A DNA stretch of 64,000 nucleotides from Marchantia polymorpha subsp. ruderalis (taxonomy: Eukaryota; Streptophyta; Marchantiopsida; Marchantiales; Marchantiaceae), in the NCBI GenBank assembly GCA_037833965.1, contig AP031356.1, forward strand, positions 12,856,501 to 12,920,500, given 5' to 3'. Below are positions 1-10,599 of the stretch, one piece after another. Each line of letters begins with the position of its first letter. Position 1 is the first letter of the stretch. The notes below the pieces were generated by a model. The model worked only from the letters and a program-made list of their open reading frames with translations. It did no database searches and was not told the origin of the DNA. A program made the translations under genes and the position numbers.

Positions 1-3000
1 CAGCTCTTAACAGGAAAGATAAATCTATACCTCTGTAGGCAGTCTATGTGATTTCAAAAGATCCCTCATTAGCTTCCCGTTGGATTTTGCTCCATCCACC
101 TTTATTCCGAGCACTTTAGATATATAATCTAGGTAAAATAAGGGACTCTAGATTATGCTATTTCAAGAAAGAGGAACCAAGACGGAGGTTCCACTTCAGC
201 GGGGATATGAGGTTGGATACAAATCTTCAAATGAAATTTCGATGTATAATACACCGTCGTGCCCACAATACCACTGCGTGAATCTGTTTTCAGAGATAGT
301 CTGCAAAGGATAGTTCAAACTCCTATTTTTTAACCGTACTTATGTCACGTGGCAAGTACCTGCTGGACATACTTTGCTGGAGATTCTCCTATGTTCGGAC
401 CGTGGACATCCAATTGAAACAAATTTTAGGGTTTATACCGAATCTCAGTGCACTTGGATTCGAGTGATTCGAACCAACCAATCCACAAGAAAACTGAGAT
501 AAGGAAAAGCATTTTATGGACAGTTCTAGCTTTTTCCAAATCATTGGTAGTAACCTCGCAATTGCACATGGATGCACTTAGCAGAAAATGCCTACAAAAA
601 TGTCCAATTATAGGTTCCATTGAGTCATCTTGATCAAACTGTCAACACCATAACACTTGAAATGCAATCGCAACATGTAATAGCTAGTGCCTGCTATCAT
701 TATACTCCCCAATGAACCTCTTGACTGATTGAGACTGATGCACAAACAAACGGTTGTGTGACTGAGCCTTCAGTAATCAATCTCTCGCAAGTTTAAGTTT
801 GGTCTAAACTTTCTTATCTAGTTGCGGAGGCTTAACTTGAACAGTTTAACCAGATGCAGAAAAAGTCGGAATATGTATCCTCCGCTCAAATTCAGAATAT
901 GTAGTGGTCAGTCAAAATCGACCAAAACGTTAGGAGTCTGAAGATGAGCCAACAGGGGTTATGATTCTCTTGAATGCTAGAAGTTTTGAGGCAGACATAT
1001 CTGCTGATTCATCCTCGAGACTTCCATGAACAAAGAACAACTTGACCCACTTGTCATTCTCTAGCCGTGAGTGAACCTCTTAGAGTTCGCTATTCAGCTT
1101 GATAACTTGGTTTCCAGTTGTTTGTCAAGCAGTACCGCTAATTAGTAGAGTGAGGGCACGCCAAAACACTGACTTATAGTGCTAACAAACGTAGAGCTGC
1201 AAAACCACCGTATATAACAAATATTTTGACCGATTGTAACGACTGCACTGAAATTCTACGTGATCCGAATGTTCAGCTTTGATAAGGTCTTTTGCTATTC
1301 AGAATTAAATTCATCACAGAAGAAGACAGGGCATCAACTCAGATGCGCAAAAGCTTCGCAGCGGCATAATGTTTTGCTCCTCAACGAATTCCTTGGCTGC
1401 TTGCCTGCTGTTAGTTTTGTGGGCATATCAACTCAACATGACGTCGGTGTGGTCCTCCGCCAGGACGTCGCTGTCCATAAAAAAACTCATGACCGTACTC
1501 CACATACGAGTTAGCAAATATGTTCTTGAAATGATTCCGTCGTCTTTTCGCGACACCCTTCGATAAGCTCGTAGAGGATACTTCCGCAATCGTGAAAAAT
1601 GATTAAGAAGCTCATCGTGATCAATGGAAACCGTTACTCGTACTATGGTTTCGGAAGACGAAGGTCTTATGAAAAGCCACGACTGATGGCTGTCCAAGAA
1701 GTTTCCGGCTAATATAGTTTGGTTCCACCATTTAGAAAATCCGATTTAGAGATGATAACTATTATACCCTCATCGTGTAGGCAGATAGCGTGCCAATGCC
1801 TCGGAATTGGACCTGCCATTCGGACTTTCTGCCTCAAGCTTTCGCAGCGCGTTGTTGTGAGTGAAGGAATACTTGTAGCTCGAATTTCCTTCACAGAGAT
1901 TAGTTCTCTGCCGGCAACGAAGCCACTTGCTTAAGCCTGACGTGTTCCAACCTGGGTATCCTCTTCTCCTCGATATTCAATCCACTCGAGCTATGTTGCA
2001 TCAAAGTTGCGAATTTTTGCAGCTCAGATAAATGAATGGCAAGGACGTCGCCACAGAATCTAGTCAAATGGCCCTCTCAGTTGGTGCAAGAAGATGGTGA
2101 CAGTGGATATGGAGCCGTTGTGGACATGAATGTGACTGTGATGTCATATATGTTGGATCCGAATTTGGATATACAGGAAGCCTATTGAGCTCATGCTTAA
2201 AGTCCACAATCGAAAGGAGAGCACATACCGTTTCAATAGCTGAAGCAACTCCGGAGAGATACACATGGACACATCGTGAGAAGTGGCATGGGTAGAAGAT
2301 CCACGCTTTGCCGACAGCAGCATCTGCTTTTCTTCTTCTAAAACAGAGAGACGTAGACATGAAGACGTGGATCAGACAGACGTAACCAGTACTTCTCTAG
2401 ATGGAGATGCGATTGCTCGCTTGCTGCAACCTCAACTTCGTCCACGGGACCTCCCAATTTCAGCCAGAGGGGGCAATGGCTTCTTCGCCTCTGATTTATA
2501 ATATTGTCTAAGATTATCAACCACGTTGTTCATTACATGCTAGTATCAATTTCCAAAAAGGCAACTGCAATAACAAAAACCAATCCAACAACAAGTGGCG
2601 TCATGGAGAGGGATGAGACTGACAGGCTGATCGTGATGATAATCATGGACTCTGAAATCCAGATACTACTGACTGAAAATACACACAACCATACTGTAAG
2701 TTCTGTTTTCTGGTTCATTGCTCTGAAGAGATGAGAACTTTCCGATCTATGCGTCTCGTTCTTAAGCCAGTGGACAAATCCGAAATCCGCTGTCAATCCG
2801 TATGTTTCGCTGATGCCTAACCCAAGCTCACTGTTGCAGATTCTGAGCCTGTCTGCATAGATACAGAGGTATTGTAGTTGCGATAGACATGAAGGATAAT
2901 AAATAGATCACCTCCCCTCTGCATTTATATCTTTGCCAAATAACTCAAGAGAGTCTCTCTAGAGTTAGAACAAAATATTATCCCCACCATAGTATGAAAG

Positions 3001-3265
3001 GTATAAGACACACACAGAGCGTAGGACGAACATGCCATGCTGCTAAAAAAGGTCGATCAGAAATGAGCGAAGTGAAAAGTTGAATAGGATGACGCTTTAG
3101 ATGGCAGGGAGGGTCTGTGAAATCTTTTGCTAGAGCAAGAGCCTCGAAGGTTGTCACATGCTCGTTCCCCAGTCCAGATGTTCTTGTACAGCAGACGGAA
3201 AGCAGAATCCGGCGCAGTCTTTGAAGGATGCGATTGCGACCACGGTCACAACTCGGTGGCATCCG
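1..3265. other. intergenic, no recognised gene
   Basis: No open frame here shows a domain, repeat family or chain of consistent splice sites that I recognise. The frames are short, occur on both strands and overlap each other, as expected by chance. The only mildly notable stretch is a hydrophobic minus-strand frame at 2533-2796, discussed under rejected items. Confidence 0.5.
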
Positions 3266-3480
3266 GGTGCATAAACCCCGATTTTGTTTTTAGCATCAAT
3301 CCGGTTTTTGGTTTAATATCTTAAAACCCGATTTTTGGTGATAAAACCCAGGTTTTTTATTGACACGTGGGTTTTTTTGATACGTTAATTATCAGACACG
3401 TGGATGCTTCCGATACGTGATAGAATAATATCAATGACACCTGATTAAAACCGAATAAAAACCCATATTGTAAAAACCGC
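3266..3480. repeat. short AACCCGATTTTT-type repeated segment
   Basis: Variants of a word like AACCCGATTTTTGG recur in both orientations at about 3273-3285, 3297-3312, 3325-3340 and 3452-3475, interleaved with T-rich runs. The segment looks like a small decayed repeat about 500-700 bp upstream of the SET-gene start codon. It also carries the two G-boxes listed separately. Confidence 0.4.
3364..3402. promoter_or_regulatory. two G-box/ABRE-like ACACGTGG sites
   Basis: CACGTG cores sit at 3364-3369 and 3397-3402, each inside ACACGTGG, and a third related word (ATACGTGA) is near 3413. ACACGTGG is the classical plant ABRE/G-box bound by bZIP, bHLH and PIF factors. The sites lie about 570-610 bp upstream of the SET-gene start codon, so a light or ABA input to that plastid-protein gene is a reasonable inference, not shown. 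Confidence 0.4.
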
Positions 3481-3571
3481 GCCTTGCTACCCCTGACTGC
3501 GCTCGATTCGAACGCAGTCCAGGCCCCCAAGGCCCCACGGCGTTATAATTTGGTGCAGTCACGAGGAATGG

Positions 3572-3577
3572 TGGGCC
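3572..3577. promoter_or_regulatory. site II-type TGGGCC element
   Basis: TGGGCC lies about 400 bp upstream of the SET-gene start. TGGGCY (site II) words are common in proximal promoters of plant housekeeping and organelle-protein genes and bind TCP factors. A single copy has limited weight. Confidence 0.3.
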
Positions 3578-3973
3578 CGGCAGGCCCCTTATCCAAAGGG
3601 CGTTGGCAAAGCGGAGATTGTGCCCCTCGCGTCTCGTGGTCCGAATTGTCGTCCGCTGGAGGTTCTTGTCAGGCGTGCGCGAGGTTCTTCTGTTGGCAGC
3701 AATTGTCCGCTCCGGATCCAGCACAGAATCGCAGTTCGACTGACAGCTGAAGCTCTTTCGACTGTGCGGAGGAAGTGGTCCCAGATATTGACACTCGCTA
3801 TCGCTGAGCTGGGCGAGATTCTGAAGAATGTCGAATTGAGTGAGCGAGGATTGAACGTCGGAGCTATCTGGAAGGGAGAGCTTGTCAAACAGGTTTCGAG
3901 AATTGTATGTTGGGTGGTGGAGGTGCGAGAGATGGATTGTAGCAGTCTTTCGCTGCCTCACAGAGCTGTGGTG

Positions 3974-6900
3974 ATGTCGTCGACTTTCTGCTCGTCGGGA
4001 ACAGGAGTCAGTACCGTGGGAGCTTGGAATCATCAGAACGAGTTAGCGACTAAGTACAGCAGGAGTAATGTGGACTGCTCTTCTCCTGCCTTTTCGAGCA
4101 GCTGTGGAATCTCGAGCTTAAAATTTCATTCGGGCTTCAGGGATCTCAGCATCGCTAGCAGCAGGTCGAGACAACGAAGAATGAAGGGCAGAGGAAATGG
4201 ATGGAATCGAAATTCTCTGAAAGGCGGAGGTATTGTTTGCACGGCAGCAGGAGTCGACAGGGCGGTCGCGGCCGACGAGTTCGTCGGGTGGTTAAAAGAG
4301 CAAGAATTCCCAGACCAGGTTGAACGATTTGTCGGTCTCGTTGTTCTCTCCGGCTGATTTTGATCATGATTTCTTGCTGAACGGGAACATAAAACTGCAG
4401 CTTGCAAGCCATAAAAGACGGGTCTCGAGTTTGAATCGGAAGTTTGAATTTTCTTGACTACAGCAGAAGGTCATCGCGCTAATGGAGAATAAGTGGAATG
4501 GTGTTCTAGGTTGTATCTATCAAAATGTTTGAGAAGGAGGGATTGGGATGTGTTGCCACCCGCGCGTTGAAGGTACACAACGAGATCACAATTCCGTTTC
4601 GCCCTCATTTTTATGAAAACTTTGACGCGAATCTCAGATTCATCTCCTGCACATAATCAAAACCCCTAGAAATGCCCGAGCCAAGGCACTGTCCTGTCTG
4701 CGTATGAACGTGAATTTATGCATTCAAAACCATCATTGATAGGGTCTATCGTGTGCAGTGCAGGCTGGTGAAATTGCTCTGACTGTTCCTGAGAATTTTT
4801 GCGTCACTGCCTACGACGTCAATAACCACCCTGTAGTTTCAGCTCCTGCGAAAGGTTAGAGATTTCCGTTCCACGTTGATAGATGAGCTTTGAATACGCT
4901 GAAACGCTCCTAGAAAACGAGCATCTTACCTGCGTCTTGTCGCAGGAAGAGGAGACCTGATTGGGCTCACGTTGTGGCTTATGTACGAGAGAGCGCAAGG
5001 GCAGGCGTCTCTATGGTATCCTTTTCTTAAACTGTTCCCAGAAGCAACAAATAGCCCTTTGCTATGGCCTTCGGCTGAACGTGATGAACAACTCAGGGGC
5101 TCTCCGGTTCTCGGTATGGGCCACCACTGCCCTTGGAACATTCATAAGATCGGTACTTAGTTTGCGTACTGTGGTTCAGGGTTCATGGTTAATTGTTGCC
5201 TCTCCTGGTGTCTGGCTTTTCATTTGCAGCGGAGGTCAAGGAGAGAATTGCAGCTTTAGAGGAAGTTTACGAGGAACTGAGCTCGACGTTTTTTGACAAA
5301 GAACCGAGGGTATGTACACATGTCTCTCGCAATTACCTTTCGTTGAAACACTGTAAATCGCAACATAAAAGCTCTTCGCTGAATCATTCTAACCGACTAG
5401 AAGGTTGGGACAGTTCTCGCGACTTAAGTCTATGCAGTATCTCTCCAGTTTCTAATGGTATCTCTTGTCATGTGCATAGACATTCCCAGCTGAAGGGTTT
5501 TCCTTGACGGCATTTAAGAACGCCTTCACAGTGATTTTGTCGCGTGCATCGTATTTGCCGTCAGCGGACATTTTTGCTCTGGTGTGTTGAACTTCTTCCT
5601 CATGTTCGTTTCGAGGTTTGTAGAATAGGCCGTGTGCGAGAGAATGAATAGCGTGGAGTGTCTCCAGGGATCTATCACCCTCTTTACTTACTGTCTAGAA
5701 ATCAGGTTGCCGCATCCGAAGCATGCCTAGTGTAATGCCAGAATTGTACTGCAGTAACGCAATAATTTGAAGTTTTTATGATCTTCACTTGACATTCTTT
5801 CTATGTTCGTTCTATGTTCGTCAAAGGTTCCATATGGAGACTGCTTCAATCATAAAGGAGACTGCGAAGCTTTTCTAGACTTCAGCACAGAAGATGAAGC
5901 TGTAAGTTCAGACGAGAATTAAATATCTTTGTCGTCATGAACCTCGCAAGTATTTTACTTGATGAAATATTATCCAGAACAGAGGTTGTGTTGCGTTTCA
6001 CAGAGTTCTACGAATGTGGTACTTTCACTGAAAGATGAAGCTTTCACTTTCACAATGCATGTAATCAGAGCAGAGACCTAGAAAGTCAAAACACGCTGCT
6101 GGCGTGATTTGACAAGAGCTGGAGATGCAAAGGAGTTGCAATTTTTATAAAACCAGGATATGAGGTCCTAAGGAACAGTATAGCTTTCGCTTCTCTGCAT
6201 TTTTAAAATCAATGATATCCGGAGCATTTGCGCTTGAAATGAGTTCTAATTCATGATCACTATATTGAGAACCTTCAAACCCCGTTGGAAGCATTGCGAT
6301 GGATCTCACAATGACGTGTTTCTTTGAGCATCAGAGGAACAAAAGCATTTGGTAACTAAAGTTAGAAGTTCCTATGGTTACACCAATTAGCGACCAGAAC
6401 GCTCATGTCATCTGGTCTGTTTACTAATGGCAGGTTGTGCTGAAAGTGGACCGTGACTACAGAGTTGGAGACCAGGTTTTTGTCACATATGGTCTTGATC
6501 GACCAAACTCTGATCTCCTAATTAGGTTTGTACTACATGAATTTTGAAACGCTGTTTATCATGAAAATACGATCTCGGGTGGTGCCTATGCTGTGGACTA
6601 AAATAATACCGGACTGTGCAGTTACGGATTCGTGGATCCGAGCAATCCTAACGACTATCTTACGATAGAGGTACGCTCAGTTCCACTAACTTCCTCCGCA
6701 CTTTGAGATGTATCGTAGTTCAGTTTTAAGAAGTCTTTTTTAAGGCTTTGTTATCCGATATGAAGTTGGAGCGTAATACAATGGAGCGTAATACAATGCT
6801 GCCATCTGCTTTATGCAGGTTGAACTTCTGGAAGCAGATAGATTGAAGGTTCTAAAGCAGCAAATTCTACAGCAGGCTGGATTTGATAGCCCTCAAACTT

Positions 6901-8165
6901 TCCCTCTATTTCCCGACCGATTTCCAACTCAGGTATTGAGAAGGTCTAGAGTCTGCTGTGAGTTCCCATGCCATGCGAAACAAATCTAAATAGTTTCTCG
7001 AGAGTGATCAAGTTTTCGTTTTTGTTCTCTTTGTTTCGCTTCAATTTATTAGCAAGGTTGCAGTCCATTATTCCAGCTGAAACTTCGAGAGGTGATGACT
7101 CCTGTGATTTCAGCTCTTGACTTACATGAGGCTGAGTAGGGTGTCCGACGTGGGCCTTTTTGCTAAGATTGTGTTTGATCAAGACGTCATGATTGACCAG
7201 GTATGAAATTTAAAATGCGTTGAGGTTTTAAATAGCTTCACCTCAGTGAAGCTATCAAAGCTGAAAGATTTTTTTTAAAATATGTAATGCTAACGGAGCT
7301 TTCTTTTCCTGTTTCATCAGTTAATTGTCTAGTTTGTGGCTTCGTTTTCATGGCTTTGGTACTTACTAAGTACATGATCCAAGAAAAAAGAGGAAAAACT
7401 CATTTCGGGAGTCTGAGACTGAGAAGTAAGCTTTCCTCCTTCAGGCAAATGAGTATGAGATACTGATGCTGCTCATGGGCGAGTGCCGTGTTGCACTGCA
7501 AGAATACACGGGGAGCTCCGATGAGGAGAGTCGAATTGCAAACGACAAGGTAAACAATTCCTTTTATTTTACCAGCGTTTCGACTGATGTTGAAAATCCT
7601 CGTGATGGATTAGTACTTGTGAATAACGATTCTAAGTTAGACTGCAGGCCTAAGTAAGATATGTAACCTTCAAAGGTGATGAAATGTACCGGCCTTGAAA
7701 AGAATAGTACTGAGTAGTGGATGAAACTATGTTGGTTCTTGATTTCAAATTGTTACAGAAAGCGTCAATCAGAGAGAAACTGGCTGCACAATTACGTCTG
7801 TCTGAGAAGAAAATACTTATCAATAGTATGTCTGCCTTGCGGAATCGACTGGCACCTATCAGAGGCATTCCCGTGAAGGGAGGCGGATTGAAGGTACGAG
7901 GTTTTCGTTTGTGGTGTATTTTGAATAGAATCGTTTCCCTTCTTACATAGTACATAACCTCAATCTAGTAAGAAACCAGAGTTGATTGAAATATACAGTC
8001 GTTGGCTTGAAGTGTTAAGTCCCTCGTCGTCGTATTATTGTCTAATGTAACGATTGTATCGGGTCAATGCAGGATCCCAATTCGGACCTTCTGGAAATGT
8101 TTGATATGGCAGAGCAAATCGCATCAGCCCCCAGCAAGTTTTTGAACAACATATTTAAGAAGTAG
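3974..8165 (+). CDS. plastid Rubisco-LSMT-like SET-domain protein
   Basis: Predicted protein-lysine methyltransferase of the plant Rubisco large-subunit methyltransferase (LSMT) family. Exons: 3974-4318, 4510-4572, 4764-4854, 4946-5113, 5230-5309, 5480-5581, 5827-5901, 6434-6525, 6622-6670, 6819-6932, 7114-7200, 7445-7549, 7759-7893, 8073-8165. All junctions are GT-AG and in phase; product 532 aa. Residues 1-70 are rich in Ser/Thr/Arg and poor in acids, as in a chloroplast transit peptide. DEFVGWLKEQ opens the mature part, AGEIALTVPENF is the N-SET strand, and RGDLIGLTLWLMYER with LWYPFLKLFP match the inserted helical region. NH (291-292), VTYG (325-328) and SYGFV (339-343) are the SET active-site strands. 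The C-terminal substrate-binding domain contains LLTYMRLSRV. In the NHS motif the Ser is Lys (FNHKGDC). The frame is open upstream of Met1, so a longer start is possible; this Met was chosen because the transit peptide follows it. The exact paralogue and substrate are not determinable here. Confidence 0.88.
6767..6796. repeat. 15-bp perfect tandem duplication in intron
   Basis: TGGAGCGTAATACAA occurs twice head to tail in intron 9 of the SET gene, just before the next exon's acceptor. It looks like a recent slippage or duplication event with no coding effect. Confidence 0.8.
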
Positions 8166-8287
8166 ATTAGTATCAAATCAAGTCAGATGTTGCATTAGAA
8201 TTAGAAGTGTCCGCAAGTTTCATAGTGTACCTTACAGCAGTTACATTGAATTTCATTCCGCCTGGATTGTAGGAAATGTAGCAATGA

Positions 8288-8293
8288 AATAAA
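8288..8293 (+). terminator. AATAAA polyadenylation signal of SET gene
   Basis: A canonical AATAAA lies about 120 nt after the SET-gene stop and is followed by an A-rich then T-rich tract, the usual arrangement of a plant poly(A) region. Confidence 0.5.
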
Positions 8294-8630
8294 GAAAAAA
8301 ACGATTTTTTTACTTACTACCTATAGCGTTCAAAGAAAAGTTTACTTATTATACACCGACGTTGGCAAAGAGGAAGTGGACAGATTGAAAGGTTATGATA
8401 ATATGTACTACGAGTAGATGTTAAAAAGTTCAGACTGTACATAAAAGTGGCATATTTGGAAATACAACGAGTGAAACTTACTTCACAAGTGTCTGTGCAT
8501 CTACATATCAAAGATACTACCCACTACGTCTCATCTCACGACTCTCTTCCCTAACAAGGTACCGAGATTATATCCTGTGCTGTGCTTCGGCCATGGGATT
8601 GTATATGGGGCATATAGAAGCAAAGATATG

Positions 8631-8636
8631 ATTATT
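8631..8636 (-). terminator. AATAAT near-canonical poly(A) signal of GH17 gene
   Basis: Read on the minus strand, AATAAT lies about 50 nt past the glucanase stop codon. It is a common plant variant of the poly(A) signal; assignment rests on position only. Confidence 0.35.
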
Positions 8637-8684
8637 GAACTTTCTCGCACATAGACGAGGTCGAGGACAGCCTGACGAAAGAGA

Positions 8685-10392
8685 TCAGCTGGAGGATGAA
8701 AGCTGCGAGTCAATATCCACTTTGTTGGCCACGCAGTTAACATCCTCACCTTCCCAGTTGATGTCGTAGACGGGGCTAAAGTTAGCATTGAAGAGGCCAT
8801 AGTTTCGCAATTCATCTTCTCCTCTCCTCATGTTCTCGTTGAAAAGCGAGTAGATAAAGGCGTTGATCGGCGAGGACGGGCGCAAAGGCGTGCCCACTCC
8901 TTTGACCACCAGGTTCACAAGGTTCTGGTTGTACATGGCTGCGTGCTCCGGAGTGGCCATGGCATGTCCTGCGCTTGGCCAGCCGGTCTCGGACACCAGT
9001 AAGCTGACATCGGGAAATCCCATTTTGCCCATCGCAGCAACAGTCGCATCCAAGAGCTGGAACAGCAGGTTTTTGTAAACGTGACCAGTTTTGAAGTCGA
9101 CGGAGATGGGGCACCATCTGTTCAGCAGAGCCGCATCCAGATTCACGTCCTTAGGGTCGTTCTTGTACGAGACATAGGGATAGATGTTGATCATGAAAGG
9201 CGAATTGGTCTCGTTCAGGAAGGCAAGGACTGGCTTGACGATGTTCCAGGCGTACTCAACGCGAAATGCTCCAGCCGATGGCGGCCAAGTCACCTCGAGA
9301 ATGTCCATGCCAAACGGCGTCGAGACCTTGATGTCTTTGAGGTTGGCGCGTTTCAGAGCTTCGTGAATGTTGCGCATGGCTGGCTCCGTTTGCGACACGA
9401 GGTCCCAATCATTTACCGATGTCACCTCATTCCCGACTGCGATGGCCTTGATATGTACATCCTTCGAGTACGGCAGCACATTGTCCTTGACCCACTTCTC
9501 GGCTGCGTCGTAGTTCCAGGCCATACCCGAGCCCTTGATGTCCGCATTGGAGATGCTGATGGTGAGCTCTATGTCCGAGTCCTTGAAAGCTTTAATTGTA
9601 TCCTTGAAGGTGTGGTACAATCTCACCGACTTGATCTTCTGCTCCTCTAAGAATCCCACCACTTCCGCTGGTGATCTGATATTGCTAGCCTCTTCTCCGA
9701 AAGCGATTCCAGGCCCTGCACATTCACAATTTCAGTGTGTACTCAACAAACCTTTCAAGCGGGCACACATCCATCGGGAAACCCGAGCTCGACTCGGAGG
9801 CTGTGAGGTTCCCTCTGCGATTGACCCAGATGCATCCATGGCGGTCCTTCGCTCCACAATTACACAGACGCAAGAAGACTTCGTTTCAGAACGAGCTCGT
9901 AGGCGACACTGACAGTACTGTCAGCTCAACTTTCCGGCTCCATGGTCCAAGACATGTCCCTCCCGATGTCCGACGAATGGGCCGGAGCTGCAGACGGCGA
10001 AGCACATGCCTGCAAGTTTCCTCTAGTCATCCTCGTGCATCTGGCTAGCCGCACGAAGTCCCAGAGAAGAGCCTATCGAGCGCAGCGAGCTGCAAGCTCG
10101 AGCTGTGATGCTAAAAACGCACAAGACTGGAACGCATTCGGAAATGTCGCCATAACCAGAATCTACAAGCCCTTTCGAGAGAGTTCACGAGAATCCGATG
10201 ATCGGTGCTCACAAAAAACCTGGTCACAAACGAAGAAGGGTCGTTGGGCTGAGGAAACTCACCGGGATGGCACGAATTGCAGGCACACTTGTCTTTCTTA
10301 GAGGTACAGGCAGCGTTCGAGGTGCTGGCCTGAGCCGAGCAACTTTGGAGCAAAATCGCCGCCAGCAACACGCACATCCATGTCGTCGACAT
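8685..10392 (-). CDS. GH17 endo-1,3-beta-glucosidase, secreted
   Basis: Glycoside hydrolase family 17 enzyme that cleaves beta-1,3-glucans such as callose or fungal wall glucan, predicted to be secreted. Two exons on the minus strand: 10392-10263 and 9715-8685, joined in phase 1 inside a Gly codon; product 386 aa. Residues 1-21 are a clear signal peptide (MSTTWMCVLLAAILLQSCSAQ). The TIM-barrel follows: GIAFGEEASN at the first strand, AIAVGNEV with the proton donor Glu at about 140, LLVSETGWPS with the nucleophile Glu at about 286, then INAFIYSLFNEN and RNYGLF. There is no X8/CBM43 module and no obvious GPI tail. An unusual Cys-rich stretch (ACTSKKDKCACNSCHPG) lies between the signal peptide and barrel. 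An upstream in-frame Met at 10449 would add 19 residues; the Met at 10392 is preferred because the signal peptide starts there. It converges on the SET gene. Confidence 0.92.
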
Positions 10393-10586
10393 CTTTCCCG
10401 TCGGCCGGCTGTGTTCAAATGTGGCAGCTGAACTCAGCGTCTGATGCACAGTGGCAATGATACTTTCCTATTCTCGCTGCAGATTGGACATCGTTCAGCA
10501 CAAACGAGAGATGAGCGTCGACGAAGTGCACCACCTTATTCGTTGACTGCTGCACAGACTAAACAGAGAGCTGTTCTGCAAGGCTC

Positions 10587-10593
10587 CTATATA
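10587..10593 (-). promoter_or_regulatory. TATA box of GH17 gene
   Basis: On the minus strand TATATAG lies about 195 nt upstream of the chosen glucanase start codon, in a GC-balanced context, giving a 5' UTR of about 160 nt. No other strong TATA word lies nearer the start codon. Confidence 0.45.
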
Positions 10594-10599
10594 CCACCA

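Larger units (their letters stand above)
8166..8684. other. convergent intergenic spacer
   Basis: About 520 bp separate the stop codons of the + strand SET gene and the - strand glucanase gene, so both 3' UTRs and both polyadenylation regions must fit here. No other coding signal is visible. Confidence 0.7.

Noticed and set aside
455-490. GGTTCGAATC-like string on the minus strand, resembling a tRNA B box.
   Set aside because: The bases around it do not form a T-stem, anticodon arm or acceptor stem.
1428-1697. Minus-strand 89-codon frame with protein-like composition.
   Set aside because: No recognised domain and no plausible partner exons; not enough to call a gene.
2533-2796. Minus-strand 87-codon hydrophobic frame with two possible membrane segments, loosely like part of a channel or transporter.
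   Set aside because: No family motif could be confirmed, no neighbouring exon joins it in frame, and short hydrophobic frames arise easily in AT-rich DNA.
3480-3520. TTCGAA-containing string resembling a tRNA T-loop.
   Set aside because: No cloverleaf can be drawn around it in either orientation.
8812-9650. Several open frames on both strands overlapping the glucanase exon.
   Set aside because: They are shadows of the GH17 coding frame, which has catalytic motifs and correct splicing.
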